From assembly GCA_002898555.1 (NCBI GenBank), contig BEHR01000020.1, positions 1 to 62,145 of the forward strand: a DNA stretch of 62,145 nucleotides, written 5' to 3'. The notes beneath the pieces are model-generated. The model was not told the origin of the DNA, made no database searches, and worked only from the letters and a program-made list of their open reading frames with translations. This document shows, in pieces, positions 15,265 to 24,221 of this stretch. Made by a program: the position numbers and the translations under genes. Source of the stretch: a bacterium HR15 (GTDB lineage: Bacteria; Armatimonadota; Fimbriimonadia; Fimbriimonadales; GBS-DC). Every line of letters begins with the position of its first letter. Positions within the stretch are counted from its first letter, which is position 1.

Positions 15265-16848
15265 ATGGTTTGGTGGAAAGCAACTGCGGTTCTTTTGTTG
15301 AGCTGGATGGGATGTTTTGCGCTTCGGGCACAAGACTCCTTCGTCAGTGAAATCAGCGTGCCTGGCTACGGAAAAGCAGAGTTGGATGTGATAGTACCCG
15401 CGCCACGCGATGGCTACTTCAATGCTTTCTTCACCGTGGCTTCAGCAGACAATCCAAACCAGAAGCGTGTTTTGCGAGCCAGCTTTACTCCACAGGGTGA
15501 CCTGATTGATGCTGAGTGGCTGACAGAAACGATAGATACATATGGTTCATTAGTCAAAGTAGAAGAACTTGATCCGATGCGTTTGATTGGAAAATACATG
15601 ATAGCAGTTTCTGGAAATCCGGGACGAGTAGGTGTTTATGATCGCTTCAACTCAGCGGCTAGCTGGTTGGTGGCTGCTACTTTGCACACAGCTGTTATCG
15701 GGCGACCTTCCATCGGAGATCCAAACAGACGCGTTATTGCCGCGTTAGCTTGGGGTGGGGACTGGATGATCTATGTTCTGGATACAGAGGATGGTCGTTT
15801 AATACGGGCTTTTCGCTTCACCAATCGAGCTTCCCCCACATTTGGTCAGATTGATGAAAGCTACCTCACCTGGTGTTGCATGTATTCACGCCATATCTTA
15901 GCCTATGATGAGGCATCGGGCAACTTTTTGCTCGTAACTGGTGCATATTCATCACTCAGGAACCACTGGCTTTATTTGGTTTACGCGTTTACCGCTGAGG
16001 GTGATTTGCGATGGGTATTGGCGTTTTCTGCGGGATTTGGAGATGGCTACCACACCGGCGGCGACAAAATTGGTATACTCCCATTGAATGATGGTACGGC
16101 GGCTGTGTATTATACATACTACGATCAGGTGTTTCTCTGCCGAATTGACACGCGCTTAGGTCGGCTGCTTAGCGCTGTAGCATGGTCAGTTACACCTATA
16201 CCACGGCAGGGAGGTTCGGGTACACGGAAGCTGCAATATATGCACACAAGGAATTATGGTGGGCTTTTAGGCTATGTAGGAGATTATTCTGGAAATGGAA
16301 TTTTTGGGGGTGTTCGTGAAAGCGATTGGAACGGGTGGCAAGTAAGTATCCCTGATGCTCAGCTCCATGATCTGAAAGTAGCAGGGGTCTCCCTCTCAGG
16401 GGATACGCTTTGGGCAGTAGGGGGAACCAAGACAAGGGGGAACGCGGCTGTATTAGCCGTGTTTGAGCCCGATACATGGGCAGAGTTTCCCTTTTCATTC
16501 TACCCTTGCTTTGAATCACGGCAAGCCCCCCAAGTGCTTCCCTTAGGTGCCGTGATTGCGGAGAACGGCTCAGCAAGCGTGGAATCTGTAAGTGTTTCGC
16601 CCACCTCTTCAGCCTTCGCAATACGCTCTGCTGCGTTGCAAGTGACGCGTTCCTGCGAGGTATCGGAGTGTGTGCCTTCCAACGGCGATGTGAATGGAGA
16701 TGGCTGCGTGGATGATGCTGATTTATTGGCAGTATTGTTCGCTTTCGGGCAAACAGGTACAGGTTTGCCCGAGGATGTTAACTGCGACGGCGTGGTGGAT
16801 GACGCCGATTTACTGACTGTGCTGTTCAACTTCGGCAGCGGCTGCTAA
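15265..16848 (+). CDS. Exported beta-propeller-like protein with C-terminal dockerin-like repeats
   Basis: The ATG at 15265 is chosen because GGAGGG lies just upstream and a signal peptide follows (MVWWKATAVLLLSWMGCFALRAQ, cleaved near RAQ-DS; residues 1-23). The ~440-residue body has repeating beta segments and may be a propeller; no active site is recognised. The end has two EF-hand-like loops, DVNGDGCVDDAD and DVNCDGVVDDAD, and the last residues are VLFNFGSGC. Paired Ca-binding loops like these are dockerin-type and common as C-terminal tags on exported proteins. The next gene starts 27 nt downstream. Confidence 0.75.
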   Translation: MVWWKATAVLLLSWMGCFALRAQDSFVSEISVPGYGKAELDVIVPAPRDGYFNAFFTVASADNPNQKRVLRASFTPQGDLIDAEWLTETIDTYGSLVKVEELDPMRLIGKYMIAVSGNPGRVGVYDRFNSAASWLVAATLHTAVIGRPSIGDPNRRVIAALAWGGDWMIYVLDTEDGRLIRAFRFTNRASPTFGQIDESYLTWCCMYSRHILAYDEASGNFLLVTGAYSSLRNHWLYLVYAFTAEGDLRWVLAFSAGFGDGYHTGGDKIGILPLNDGTAAVYYTYYDQVFLCRIDTRLGRLLSAVAWSVTPIPRQGGSGTRKLQYMHTRNYGGLLGYVGDYSGNGIFGGVRESDWNGWQVSIPDAQLHDLKVAGVSLSGDTLWAVGGTKTRGNAAVLAVFEPDTWAEFPFSFYPCFESRQAPQVLPLGAVIAENGSASVESVSVSPTSSAFAIRSAALQVTRSCEVSECVPSNGDVNGDGCVDDADLLAVLFAFGQTGTGLPEDVNCDGVVDDADLLTVLFNFGSGC

Positions 16849-16875
16849 CCGACAGAGACAGATGGAGGTGAAACT

Positions 16876-19800
16876 ATGCGCAAGAACTTGATGTGGTGTG
16901 GAGTGCGAATGTTGAGCGTTGCCCTTGTGGGCTGGATCTTCGCCCAAGCCCTTTGCTATGAGACGCGCACGATTCAAGCAGAAACGATGTATCGCGAGGG
17001 TAATGCCGGACTACGCCTCGTTGGTAGTGATGCGGAAGGGCGCTATCTGGCGCGCGTCGGTCTTTCTCCAGATCAGCCGGCAGCGAGCCTTACCGTGCCA
17101 ATTCGCCCCTTGCCTCCGGGCAACTACAAGTTTTTCTGGCGACGCTGGTATTCTAACCGTTCTCTGCCTCATACTATTACCATAAAGTTATATAACTCAG
17201 AGATAGGTGTACCACCTTTCCAGGTTACAATAAGCAACCCTTTAGCGATAGAAACTTGCGCTTCAGATATTTGTCTGCTTGGAGTACCAATAAGTACATC
17301 ATATGGCTACGATGTTTTGCGATTAGAATTCAGGTTTTCTGGTCCTAGCTCCGATCCAGGCGGCTATGTTGAGATCGACTGGGTATTAATTACTGACGAC
17401 CCCAACATAGTCATCCGCGACAACCCATGCCGTCCCGGCGAAAAACAGTTCGTTCGTCTGTCCGATCCTACGCCCCCAGTGGCAATTCCTGTGGGTTCGA
17501 CTAATGCCTTCCCTAACTCCAGCTTTGAAGCAGGTGACATCTATTGGATGGGGCCGTATCAGTGGGATTTTCAAGCGTTCAACGCAATGATTGACGACAG
17601 CCGCGCCTATCACGGTCGGCGAAGCTTAAAGTTGATGATGTTCTCGGAACGTTATGCCACCAGACCAGAGTTTCGTGTAGGTAAGTTTGGTTCACCTGAG
17701 CTACAAGGCTTCAAGGTGCAGCCGGGTCATACCTATACCTTCAGCTTCAAGCTCTACCATGAGCGTAGCCAGCCAATTGGGGTTTATGTATGGGCGGAGT
17801 GTGTTGATTTCGCCGATCAGTGTTGCCCTGGTAATGGATGCCGACAGAGCTTTTCAAATTATTACGCTTTCAGCGGCTATACTTGGCAAGAGGCTTCCAT
17901 AACCTTTACGGTTCCTTCAAGCTTTGCAGACCCCATAGCGACGATTGGCTTTTCTGTCGGAGCAACTGACGGGGACGCTTACTCCTCTTTCCCCGTCTGG
18001 ATAGACGCCCTGCAGATTCACGAAGGCAATAGCCCGCTTCCTTATCAGCCTGCGGAGTCTGTGGTAGCAGGTGTTCGATTTACCCTTCCTGGCAATGTTG
18101 CTTGGAGCGGTCAGGAAAACACGCATATTAGGCTTTATGTCAGGAAGGAGAGTAATGTTGCTGCTTACTTTGAATATAAGGTTTACGATATCTTTGATAG
18201 GCTGATATCCCGTGGGCAAATCGATCTAACGGGATTGCCCGTAGGTTCTCATGACCTGCCCATCAATCTTAATGCTGGTCTAAAAGGATGGTTTGAACTG
18301 CACTATCGTACAGTGACTGATCCATCCAACCCACCCGCATTCCAACGCACCCATTTTTCGGTCATTCCAGCAAGCAGCGGCAACACGCTTATAGGTGGTT
18401 ATGGTTCAACAGGTCTGTTACCGCTTCAGATCTACAATCTTTCCAATATACGCTGGCAGAACCTGCTTTCTGCATCCAACTTCATCTGCTATTGGGGAGC
18501 TGTGGAACCAACTAACGATAATTTCAATCTATATCCCCATCGCATTCAGTGGGCGCGGGATCAAGGGATCCAGCTCATATTTCCTTTAGCCATTGGTTCC
18601 GCCGCCAGTAGCAGTGTGCCTGGCTGGGCAAGTCGAGGCACCTGCAGCAGTGAATGTACGCACGGATGTGGTTCTCCAAGTGAACCATATGATCCCAATA
18701 TTCACATTTGCCACCGCGTGGGTGGTGGCGACTATGAGTATTTCCGCTTGGCGGACTGGTTAGATTATGTACGAACGATGGTACGCACCTACAAGTTCCA
18801 CATCAAATACTGGCAGGTTATCGACGAGCCAATGACAGGCTTTTCGCCAGAAGAGTACCTGAAGCTGCTCAGGGCAACCTATCAGGCTATCAAGGCAGAG
18901 GATCCGACAGCTATTGTGTTGGCTTCCCCACACAGTAAGATGCGTCAATTACTGGAGTTGGAACCCAACTTGCATCTCTATTGCGACGGGGTATATGAAT
19001 ATATGCGTGACCGAAGCTATGCTTACTTCATTCGATTATGGGCGATGCTGTATGGGAAGCGTGTCGTATCTGTGGAATACATCTTTCAGCGGTCAGGGTG
19101 GTATGATGCGCTTATTGGCGTGAATTACCCTGCTGACATAGGTCAGTTTAAAGCATATTCGCGTCAGAGTGTGAAAGATACTATTTTGTCTGCGCTCCAA
19201 AGCCTCGCCTGGTCAGGAGCAGAGCGGTACATGTTGTACGACATGCGCTTCCCAGGTGATCTGAGATGGTATACATGCTTCGAACCAGATGGCACATGGA
19301 AACCCGCAGGCACTTTGGTTGCGTGTATGAATGCTATTCTGTCGGGGTATGCGGGTATGGACGAGTTGGGCACAGGAAGCACTCTGCGTGCATTCTGGTT
19401 CCGCTCATTTACAGGCAGCAATTCCCTGTTCGTAGTGATTTCTGCAACAGATGAGCTAAGATGGGTCACCTTGCCAGGCACATTTTCCTTTGTCGCCTTA
19501 GATGCTTTTGGCAACCCTGCCTTGCAATCTGGACGACGGATTCTAATCACGGGTCTGCCCACTTACATTGTTGTGCCACGGGCTAACGAGGCAGATGTTA
19601 AGAAAGCCCTGATCAGTCAATCGTTGTCCAAGCCATCGCCTGCTTTTTGGGTCGTGGGCAGTGACATGCGTTGGGCTGATGGAAAACTCTGGCTTGTCAC
19701 CCAGATTCGCAATCAAACGTCGTGGCCCTTCTTTGGTCGTGCCTATGTATTCCCTCACTGGGAGAAAAAATCGCTGTACCATCTCTGGGGATACACTCCT

Positions 19801-20028
19801 GTATATGACCGGGCGTGGTATGCCTCTACAGCGATTACGGCACCCGTCAATCTTCCCGCAGGCAGTATAGGGGAGGTATGGCTCCCCCTTGAGTACTATG
19901 ATCTGCGGAAAGACCCGGACCTAAACTTCTATTACCCATTGTACTTTTGGCTGGTACCTGACTGGGACACCCCGCAGTTACTTCCAGCTAACGAGATTTA
20001 CTCCAGTATGTTCTGGTTCCAGCCCTAA
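16876..20028 (+). CDS. Large exported glycoside-hydrolase-like protein (clan GH-A type barrel)
   Basis: 1050 residues with an N-terminal signal peptide (residues 1-26, ending ALC/YET). Residues about 200-390 include a carbohydrate-binding-like jelly roll (FPNSSFEAGDIYWMG). A TIM-barrel region follows about 530-810. YWQVIDEPM puts a candidate acid/base Glu near residue 651, and VVSVEYIFQ a candidate nucleophile Glu near 732, the spacing and order seen in GH5/10/39-like enzymes. The substrate is presumably a polysaccharide, but family assignment is tentative. It follows the dockerin-tagged gene in the same direction with GGAGGTG before its ATG. Confidence 0.65.
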   Translation: MRKNLMWCGVRMLSVALVGWIFAQALCYETRTIQAETMYREGNAGLRLVGSDAEGRYLARVGLSPDQPAASLTVPIRPLPPGNYKFFWRRWYSNRSLPHTITIKLYNSEIGVPPFQVTISNPLAIETCASDICLLGVPISTSYGYDVLRLEFRFSGPSSDPGGYVEIDWVLITDDPNIVIRDNPCRPGEKQFVRLSDPTPPVAIPVGSTNAFPNSSFEAGDIYWMGPYQWDFQAFNAMIDDSRAYHGRRSLKLMMFSERYATRPEFRVGKFGSPELQGFKVQPGHTYTFSFKLYHERSQPIGVYVWAECVDFADQCCPGNGCRQSFSNYYAFSGYTWQEASITFTVPSSFADPIATIGFSVGATDGDAYSSFPVWIDALQIHEGNSPLPYQPAESVVAGVRFTLPGNVAWSGQENTHIRLYVRKESNVAAYFEYKVYDIFDRLISRGQIDLTGLPVGSHDLPINLNAGLKGWFELHYRTVTDPSNPPAFQRTHFSVIPASSGNTLIGGYGSTGLLPLQIYNLSNIRWQNLLSASNFICYWGAVEPTNDNFNLYPHRIQWARDQGIQLIFPLAIGSAASSSVPGWASRGTCSSECTHGCGSPSEPYDPNIHICHRVGGGDYEYFRLADWLDYVRTMVRTYKFHIKYWQVIDEPMTGFSPEEYLKLLRATYQAIKAEDPTAIVLASPHSKMRQLLELEPNLHLYCDGVYEYMRDRSYAYFIRLWAMLYGKRVVSVEYIFQRSGWYDALIGVNYPADIGQFKAYSRQSVKDTILSALQSLAWSGAERYMLYDMRFPGDLRWYTCFEPDGTWKPAGTLVACMNAILSGYAGMDELGTGSTLRAFWFRSFTGSNSLFVVISATDELRWVTLPGTFSFVALDAFGNPALQSGRRILITGLPTYIVVPRANEADVKKALISQSLSKPSPAFWVVGSDMRWADGKLWLVTQIRNQTSWPFFGRAYVFPHWEKKSLYHLWGYTPVYDRAWYASTAITAPVNLPAGSIGEVWLPLEYYDLRKDPDLNFYYPLYFWLVPDWDTPQLLPANEIYSSMFWFQP

Positions 20029-20139
20029 GTTTCCAAACAGATTCAGGAGGTGCGATGGTGTTCTCGAAAGTTCGTGGATTCGGTACCGCATCAGGGCACC
20101 TACGCTATCATCCTGAAGAGGCAAAAAATCCTCTGATTT

Positions 20140-20213
20140 GGGGGAATTTGCCCAAAAAAACACAAATTCCCCCCTCTACCCCCCTTGACAAACGCACGAA
20201 AATGTGCTATATA
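20140..20213 (+). promoter_or_regulatory. Promoter plus A/T-G/C repeat block upstream of the exported-protein gene
   Basis: TTGACA (20185-20190), 17-nt spacer ending TGTGC, TATATA (20208-20213). Upstream are GGGGGAATTT (20140-20149), an A-run, then AAATTCCCCCC (20164-20174). Over about 65 bp this matches the region before the PEP-CTERM promoter (9961-10050 read on the minus strand), including the A-run, the CCCC run and TTGACAAACG. The two genes probably share a regulator. Confidence 0.7.
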
Positions 20214-20273
20214 TTAAGGTGGAGGTAGGTGCTATCCACCCCACCTGCACTCTAAGAGAAGGAGGACCAAACG

Positions 20274-21599
20274 ATGATACGACGGAACAATTGGTTAGCT
20301 GCTGGCTTTAGTGTGGCGCTGACGCTGCAGAGCGGCGTGTTATTCGCACAGCTCAAGTCTAATGACACCCCGTCTCCGAATGCTCCTACAGCGGTTCAGG
20401 AGCAGAGCCCTTATGACCTGAACCTGAGTTGGGAGCTGGTTCCTCGTCCTCCAATTAAGTTCACCCCGTTCGATATGGTTGATCCCAACACGGGCAAGCC
20501 TGTCCGACCAGACGATCTCATCGAGGTCAATGGTGTGAAGGTACGGGCGGGCGACTTTTATCGTCGCCTTAACGAAACGGAGCGGTGGCTGAATGCCCAC
20601 GGCTATTCACTGCGCACAGATACTCGCTTCGAGTACTTCTCGCCGGAACTTGAATCGCAGATTGCCGATTCGGAGCGGCGGCTGCGTGAACTGGAGCAGA
20701 AGATGCCTATTGAAGGAGAACCCACAGAGAACACTTTTGTCCCTGCAGCCTGCACGGGCGATAGTCGCTCCTTTGACACAGGCTGGTACGGAAACAGTCT
20801 GTGGGGGATCCGCTTTTATGGGTCAGGCAGCTTTCAGGCATGCCTCGAGGCCCTCTCAGCATCGGCATCAGGGCAGGCGGTGCTTTCCGGACGATTAGCT
20901 AACTTCCAAACAAACATTGCCGATGCTACCGCTAATGCTTCGGGATCCCTTACAATCATCCCGCCCTACTCCTTCGGGCTAAACTATAGTTATGCCGTTA
21001 ATGTACGGGTCTTCGGCAACACGGTTTGGGGACCGAGCGGATCCGGGACCGTACAGGGTCCGTACCAAAACAGTTGGGACTGGCGTATTTTGAGTTACAA
21101 CTGGAGCAGTCCCACTGTGCGGTTAGGATGCGTCTCCATTTTAGGGATCCCTATCTGCTTGGATGGCCAAGTCGGCGTCAATATTGGGCTTAATTTAGCA
21201 GCCAGCGTAGACATTCAGCTGCTTGCTCAAACGGCAACCGCTCGCCCTTATGGGAATGCCACAGGCTGGGCTGCTGCCTGGATTGGCGCTAATGCTGGCA
21301 TAGCTAGGGCGGAAGCTGGTGTGCGCGGTACCCTGAATTTCCTCAGTGGAAGCTTGCAGGGAACCGCTACGGGCAATTTCGCCATCGCCTCCAACTGCCT
21401 CGTTTACAACTTTAATACCCAGCTTGATGCCAACTTGACTGCATTAAGCGGTCAGGTAGATGCTTACGCTCGCGGTTGTATCTGGGTCTTTGGCTGGCGC
21501 TGTGCAGAAGCTAGTTTGCGCCTCTTCTCCTGGAACGGTATCAGTTGGAACAGAACTATAGGCAGCTTCTCGCGCAGCTACAATGTCTACTGCCGGTGA
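20274..21599 (+). CDS. Exported repetitive beta-rich protein
   Basis: 441 residues, with a signal peptide (residues 1-25, cleaved near LFAQ-LK) and a linker. Then comes a short conserved-looking segment, VNGVKVRAGDFYRRLNETER followed by WLNAHGYSLR (residues 84-113). From about residue 150 the protein is Gly/Ala/Ser/Asn-rich and beta-repetitive, with GTATGNFAIAS and LFSWNGISWN near the end and six or more Cys. From memory, the RRLNETERWLNAHGYSL and LFSWNG segments resemble exported proteins of Myxococcota that occur with HEAT-repeat proteins; that needs a search. AGGAGG precedes the ATG. A terminator follows. Confidence 0.7.
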   Translation: MIRRNNWLAAGFSVALTLQSGVLFAQLKSNDTPSPNAPTAVQEQSPYDLNLSWELVPRPPIKFTPFDMVDPNTGKPVRPDDLIEVNGVKVRAGDFYRRLNETERWLNAHGYSLRTDTRFEYFSPELESQIADSERRLRELEQKMPIEGEPTENTFVPAACTGDSRSFDTGWYGNSLWGIRFYGSGSFQACLEALSASASGQAVLSGRLANFQTNIADATANASGSLTIIPPYSFGLNYSYAVNVRVFGNTVWGPSGSGTVQGPYQNSWDWRILSYNWSSPTVRLGCVSILGIPICLDGQVGVNIGLNLAASVDIQLLAQTATARPYGNATGWAAAWIGANAGIARAEAGVRGTLNFLSGSLQGTATGNFAIASNCLVYNFNTQLDANLTALSGQVDAYARGCIWVFGWRCAEASLRLFSWNGISWNRTIGSFSRSYNVYCR

Positions 21600-21604
21600 G
21601 CGCA

Positions 21605-21638
21605 GCCCCCTGTGGAGAACTTCTCCACAGGGGGCTTT
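21605..21638 (+). terminator. Terminator after the 20274 gene
   Basis: Stem GCCCCCTGTGGAG (21605-21617) / CTCCACAGGGGGC (21623-21635) with loop AACTT, followed by TTTAG. The T-run is short but the stem is long and perfect. Confidence 0.7.
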
Positions 21639-21677
21639 AGATAAAAACATTATGATAGTAAATTTCATGAGATTGCC

Positions 21678-23528
21678 ATGTTGAAAGACAAATTAATAGG
21701 ATTAGAAATTCACTATGAGGTTAATGGACAGACTCGATCCCAATTTTGGGAATCAACACTGCTAACAATAGCGGGACAGCCTTCAGAACATTCCTCTTCT
21801 TTTTTGATTACCCAGAAGTATAAATATAAAATAAAATTTGTGTACTTAATGAATCAGGGGCAGCTGGCTATCTTTCGCGTCGCCTGGTATGATTGGCATG
21901 TAAGTAATGGCTTATCGCCGGAAATGAAAGCAATGCTGCACGAAATTCTGCGTCTTTCTCCCACCTACATACAACGAGATGAAAAAGGCCATTTACAGTT
22001 TGCAAATCCTCAGGCAACTGAAAGTTGGCAACGCCAGGCGATAGGGAGTATCCTTTGGCCGTTTCAGTTTGTGTGCGCCGGAAAAACAGAGCGTACATGG
22101 CGGGTGCAAGAAGCACATTACAGCGCTCCTGTGATTTGTCGCTATCGTCTTGTCAAGGCGGATCGGCTTATCCAAATATATAACAAAAGTGTAGAAAGTG
22201 TCATTATATCTGATGAAGAAAAACAAATGGGTAAAACACATCAAATTTTGGGATACTTGCAATATCGATTCAATCTATCAGGATGGCCCGATTCTGTGAA
22301 CGGCACTTTGAGGGAACGCGTCGCCATTAAAGGGCTACCGGCTTCCTCGAATGAAGTTAGTTTAAAAATAAAGTTTATTGGCAAAAGTAAAATTGATGCA
22401 AATCAATTGTTAAAATGGAAAAATGAAGCGCAGACGATCCTAAAAAAAGCAAAGCTCTATTCGTTATATGCCCCTCCAACCGAAATAGAACAGGCAAAGC
22501 AGCGTGCACAGGCAATTCTTAGTTCAACCACCCCGCAGCAACTGCTTAGTGAACTCGAAGCATCAGTAAAGCGCCTCCCCGAATCACCTCAAGAACGGGC
22601 TAACATTCTAACACAAATGGCACTTAAGTTGGAATCTGGAATAGTGCTCTATCCGAATTTAATTTTACCAAAAATTCAACAAATTTTATATCAAATTGAT
22701 TCAGCAAATGATGTTTACTGGATGATACTAAGCGTTTTATCTAATTCTACTTATATAGAAGCCCAACACCTGCTTCTTGATCAAATCCAACAGTCAGGAT
22801 CTGTGGAGAAACAATTGGCTGCTGCGCGGCAAATTGCTCAGATAGAAAAACCATCTGAGCAGATCTTTGAGGCGATTTGGAAACTGGATGAGCAAATTAA
22901 GGATGAAGATATTCGTAAACACTTGGAAGTATCTCTGAGTATTTTAGCCAGAAAACTATTTTTATTAAATAAAAATAGTAAATCACTTGAGCGTTTTAAT
23001 GCGTGGGTGGCTCAACACTTAGCAAAAGCGGTGGAATCACGCCAAGAAGCGGAACAGCTCCATTGGCTTATTATAGCAGGCAATTGGGGGCAATCAGAGG
23101 TGCTGCCATTTGTTGAACGCTTAGCACGTTCGGGTACACCGAATGTACGCCTTGCAGCTATCGACGCGCTTCGCCATCAGAATCCAGACCCAGCGATTCG
23201 GCTGCTGGAAAAACTTTACCCCCTTGAACCGTTAGCAAGCATTCGCCAGAAAATGATAGAGATCTTGTCTCAGTGGTGGCAGAAAGGGGCCGCACGCACA
23301 CTCATTGAACAAGCAGTGTTTGGCGATCCTGCACCGAGCGTTCGCAGAGTTTGCATATCCACGCTGACCGATCTTGCCTACAAGCACAAGGATGCACTTG
23401 ATATGCTTGTTCGGGCTGCAGAAACTAATTCGATGCCCGAAATTCGTCGAGAAGCGATGGTAGCATTAGCATCGCTACATGCTCAAGGTATAAGTGTCCC
23501 TCCCATCAAATCCCCTCCTCCAAACTAA
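21678..23528 (+). CDS. AT-richer HEAT-repeat protein
   Basis: 616 residues, no clear signal peptide. Residues 1-240 are beta-rich. Residues about 250-610 form helical pairs of HEAT type (LPESPQERANILTQMALKLE, WMILSVLSNSTYIEAQHLLL, NVRLAAIDALRHQNPDPAIR, EIRREAMVALASLHAQG). The layout of a beta domain before a HEAT solenoid recalls bacterial vitellogenin-N-like proteins; this is inference. Base composition is visibly richer in A/T, with AAA/TTA/ATA codons that neighbours avoid, so it may be acquired. It lies 78 nt after the 20274 gene beyond a terminator, and the two may form a functional pair. Confidence 0.65.
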   Translation: MLKDKLIGLEIHYEVNGQTRSQFWESTLLTIAGQPSEHSSSFLITQKYKYKIKFVYLMNQGQLAIFRVAWYDWHVSNGLSPEMKAMLHEILRLSPTYIQRDEKGHLQFANPQATESWQRQAIGSILWPFQFVCAGKTERTWRVQEAHYSAPVICRYRLVKADRLIQIYNKSVESVIISDEEKQMGKTHQILGYLQYRFNLSGWPDSVNGTLRERVAIKGLPASSNEVSLKIKFIGKSKIDANQLLKWKNEAQTILKKAKLYSLYAPPTEIEQAKQRAQAILSSTTPQQLLSELEASVKRLPESPQERANILTQMALKLESGIVLYPNLILPKIQQILYQIDSANDVYWMILSVLSNSTYIEAQHLLLDQIQQSGSVEKQLAAARQIAQIEKPSEQIFEAIWKLDEQIKDEDIRKHLEVSLSILARKLFLLNKNSKSLERFNAWVAQHLAKAVESRQEAEQLHWLIIAGNWGQSEVLPFVERLARSGTPNVRLAAIDALRHQNPDPAIRLLEKLYPLEPLASIRQKMIEILSQWWQKGAARTLIEQAVFGDPAPSVRRVCISTLTDLAYKHKDALDMLVRAAETNSMPEIRREAMVALASLHAQGISVPPIKSPPPN

Positions 23529-23534
23529 GTGCCT

Positions 23535-24206
23535 TTATCTGATAGGTTCAATCAGTCTGGGATCGTCATTTGCGGGATTGTTCACGCGCGGACTGACAGG
23601 ATAGGCAATCAGCGCCTCATCAGGCGCAGGACGCAACAGGGCAAGCAAGCGATCTGGCTGTTGCATAGCAGGGTCCAGCCACAGGTCATACGCCTCCTCA
23701 GGCAGGATCACCGCCATGCGATCATGCAATGGGCGCACGACGGCGTTCGGCTCGGTGGTGATAATGGTGCAGGTTTGCAACTCGGAGCCGTCAGCTCCCT
23801 GCCAATGTTCCCACAGCCCTGCCAGTGCGAGCAGCTTGCCCTCGCGATGACGGACGAAATAGGGCTGTTTCGTGTTGCCCTGCTTTTTCCACTCGTAGAA
23901 GCCGTCGGCGGGGATGATGCAGCGTCGGTAGCGCAGCGCGTTTCGGAAGGCGGGCTTCTCGGCAAGCGTCTCGGCGCGGGCGTTAATCATTCGCTGCCCG
24001 ATCTTCGGGTCCTGCGCCCATCGCGGCACAAGCCCCCACTGAAAATGCGTCCATTCGCGCGTATTAGTCTCCCGCAGGACATGCAGCGCCAGCACGGGCT
24101 GGCTGGGCGCGATATTGTAACGCGGCGCAATCTGGAACGGCAACGGCAGTCGGAACTGCCCCGCCAATCGCTCTGCGGAAGCGTAAAGCGCGAATCTTCC
24201 ACACAT
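23535..24206 (-). CDS. SRAP-domain abasic-site processing protein (YedK/HMCES family)
   Basis: 223 residues starting MCGRFALY, where Cys2 is the residue that crosslinks to abasic sites after Met removal. The RYNIAPSQPVLAL, NARAETLAEKPAFR, RRCIIPADGFYEWKK and HDRMAVILP motifs complete the SRAP active site (Asn, Glu and His). The protein shields abasic sites in single-stranded DNA. It is the last gene of a minus-strand unit behind fmt (15-nt gap), with AAGGAG as SD. The pairing with fmt and def looks incidental. Confidence 0.92.
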   Translation of the reverse strand: MCGRFALYASAERLAGQFRLPLPFQIAPRYNIAPSQPVLALHVLRETNTREWTHFQWGLVPRWAQDPKIGQRMINARAETLAEKPAFRNALRYRRCIIPADGFYEWKKQGNTKQPYFVRHREGKLLALAGLWEHWQGADGSELQTCTIITTEPNAVVRPLHDRMAVILPEEAYDLWLDPAMQQPDRLLALLRPAPDEALIAYPVSPRVNNPANDDPRLIEPIR

Positions 24207-24221
24207 TGTGTATGCTCCTTC

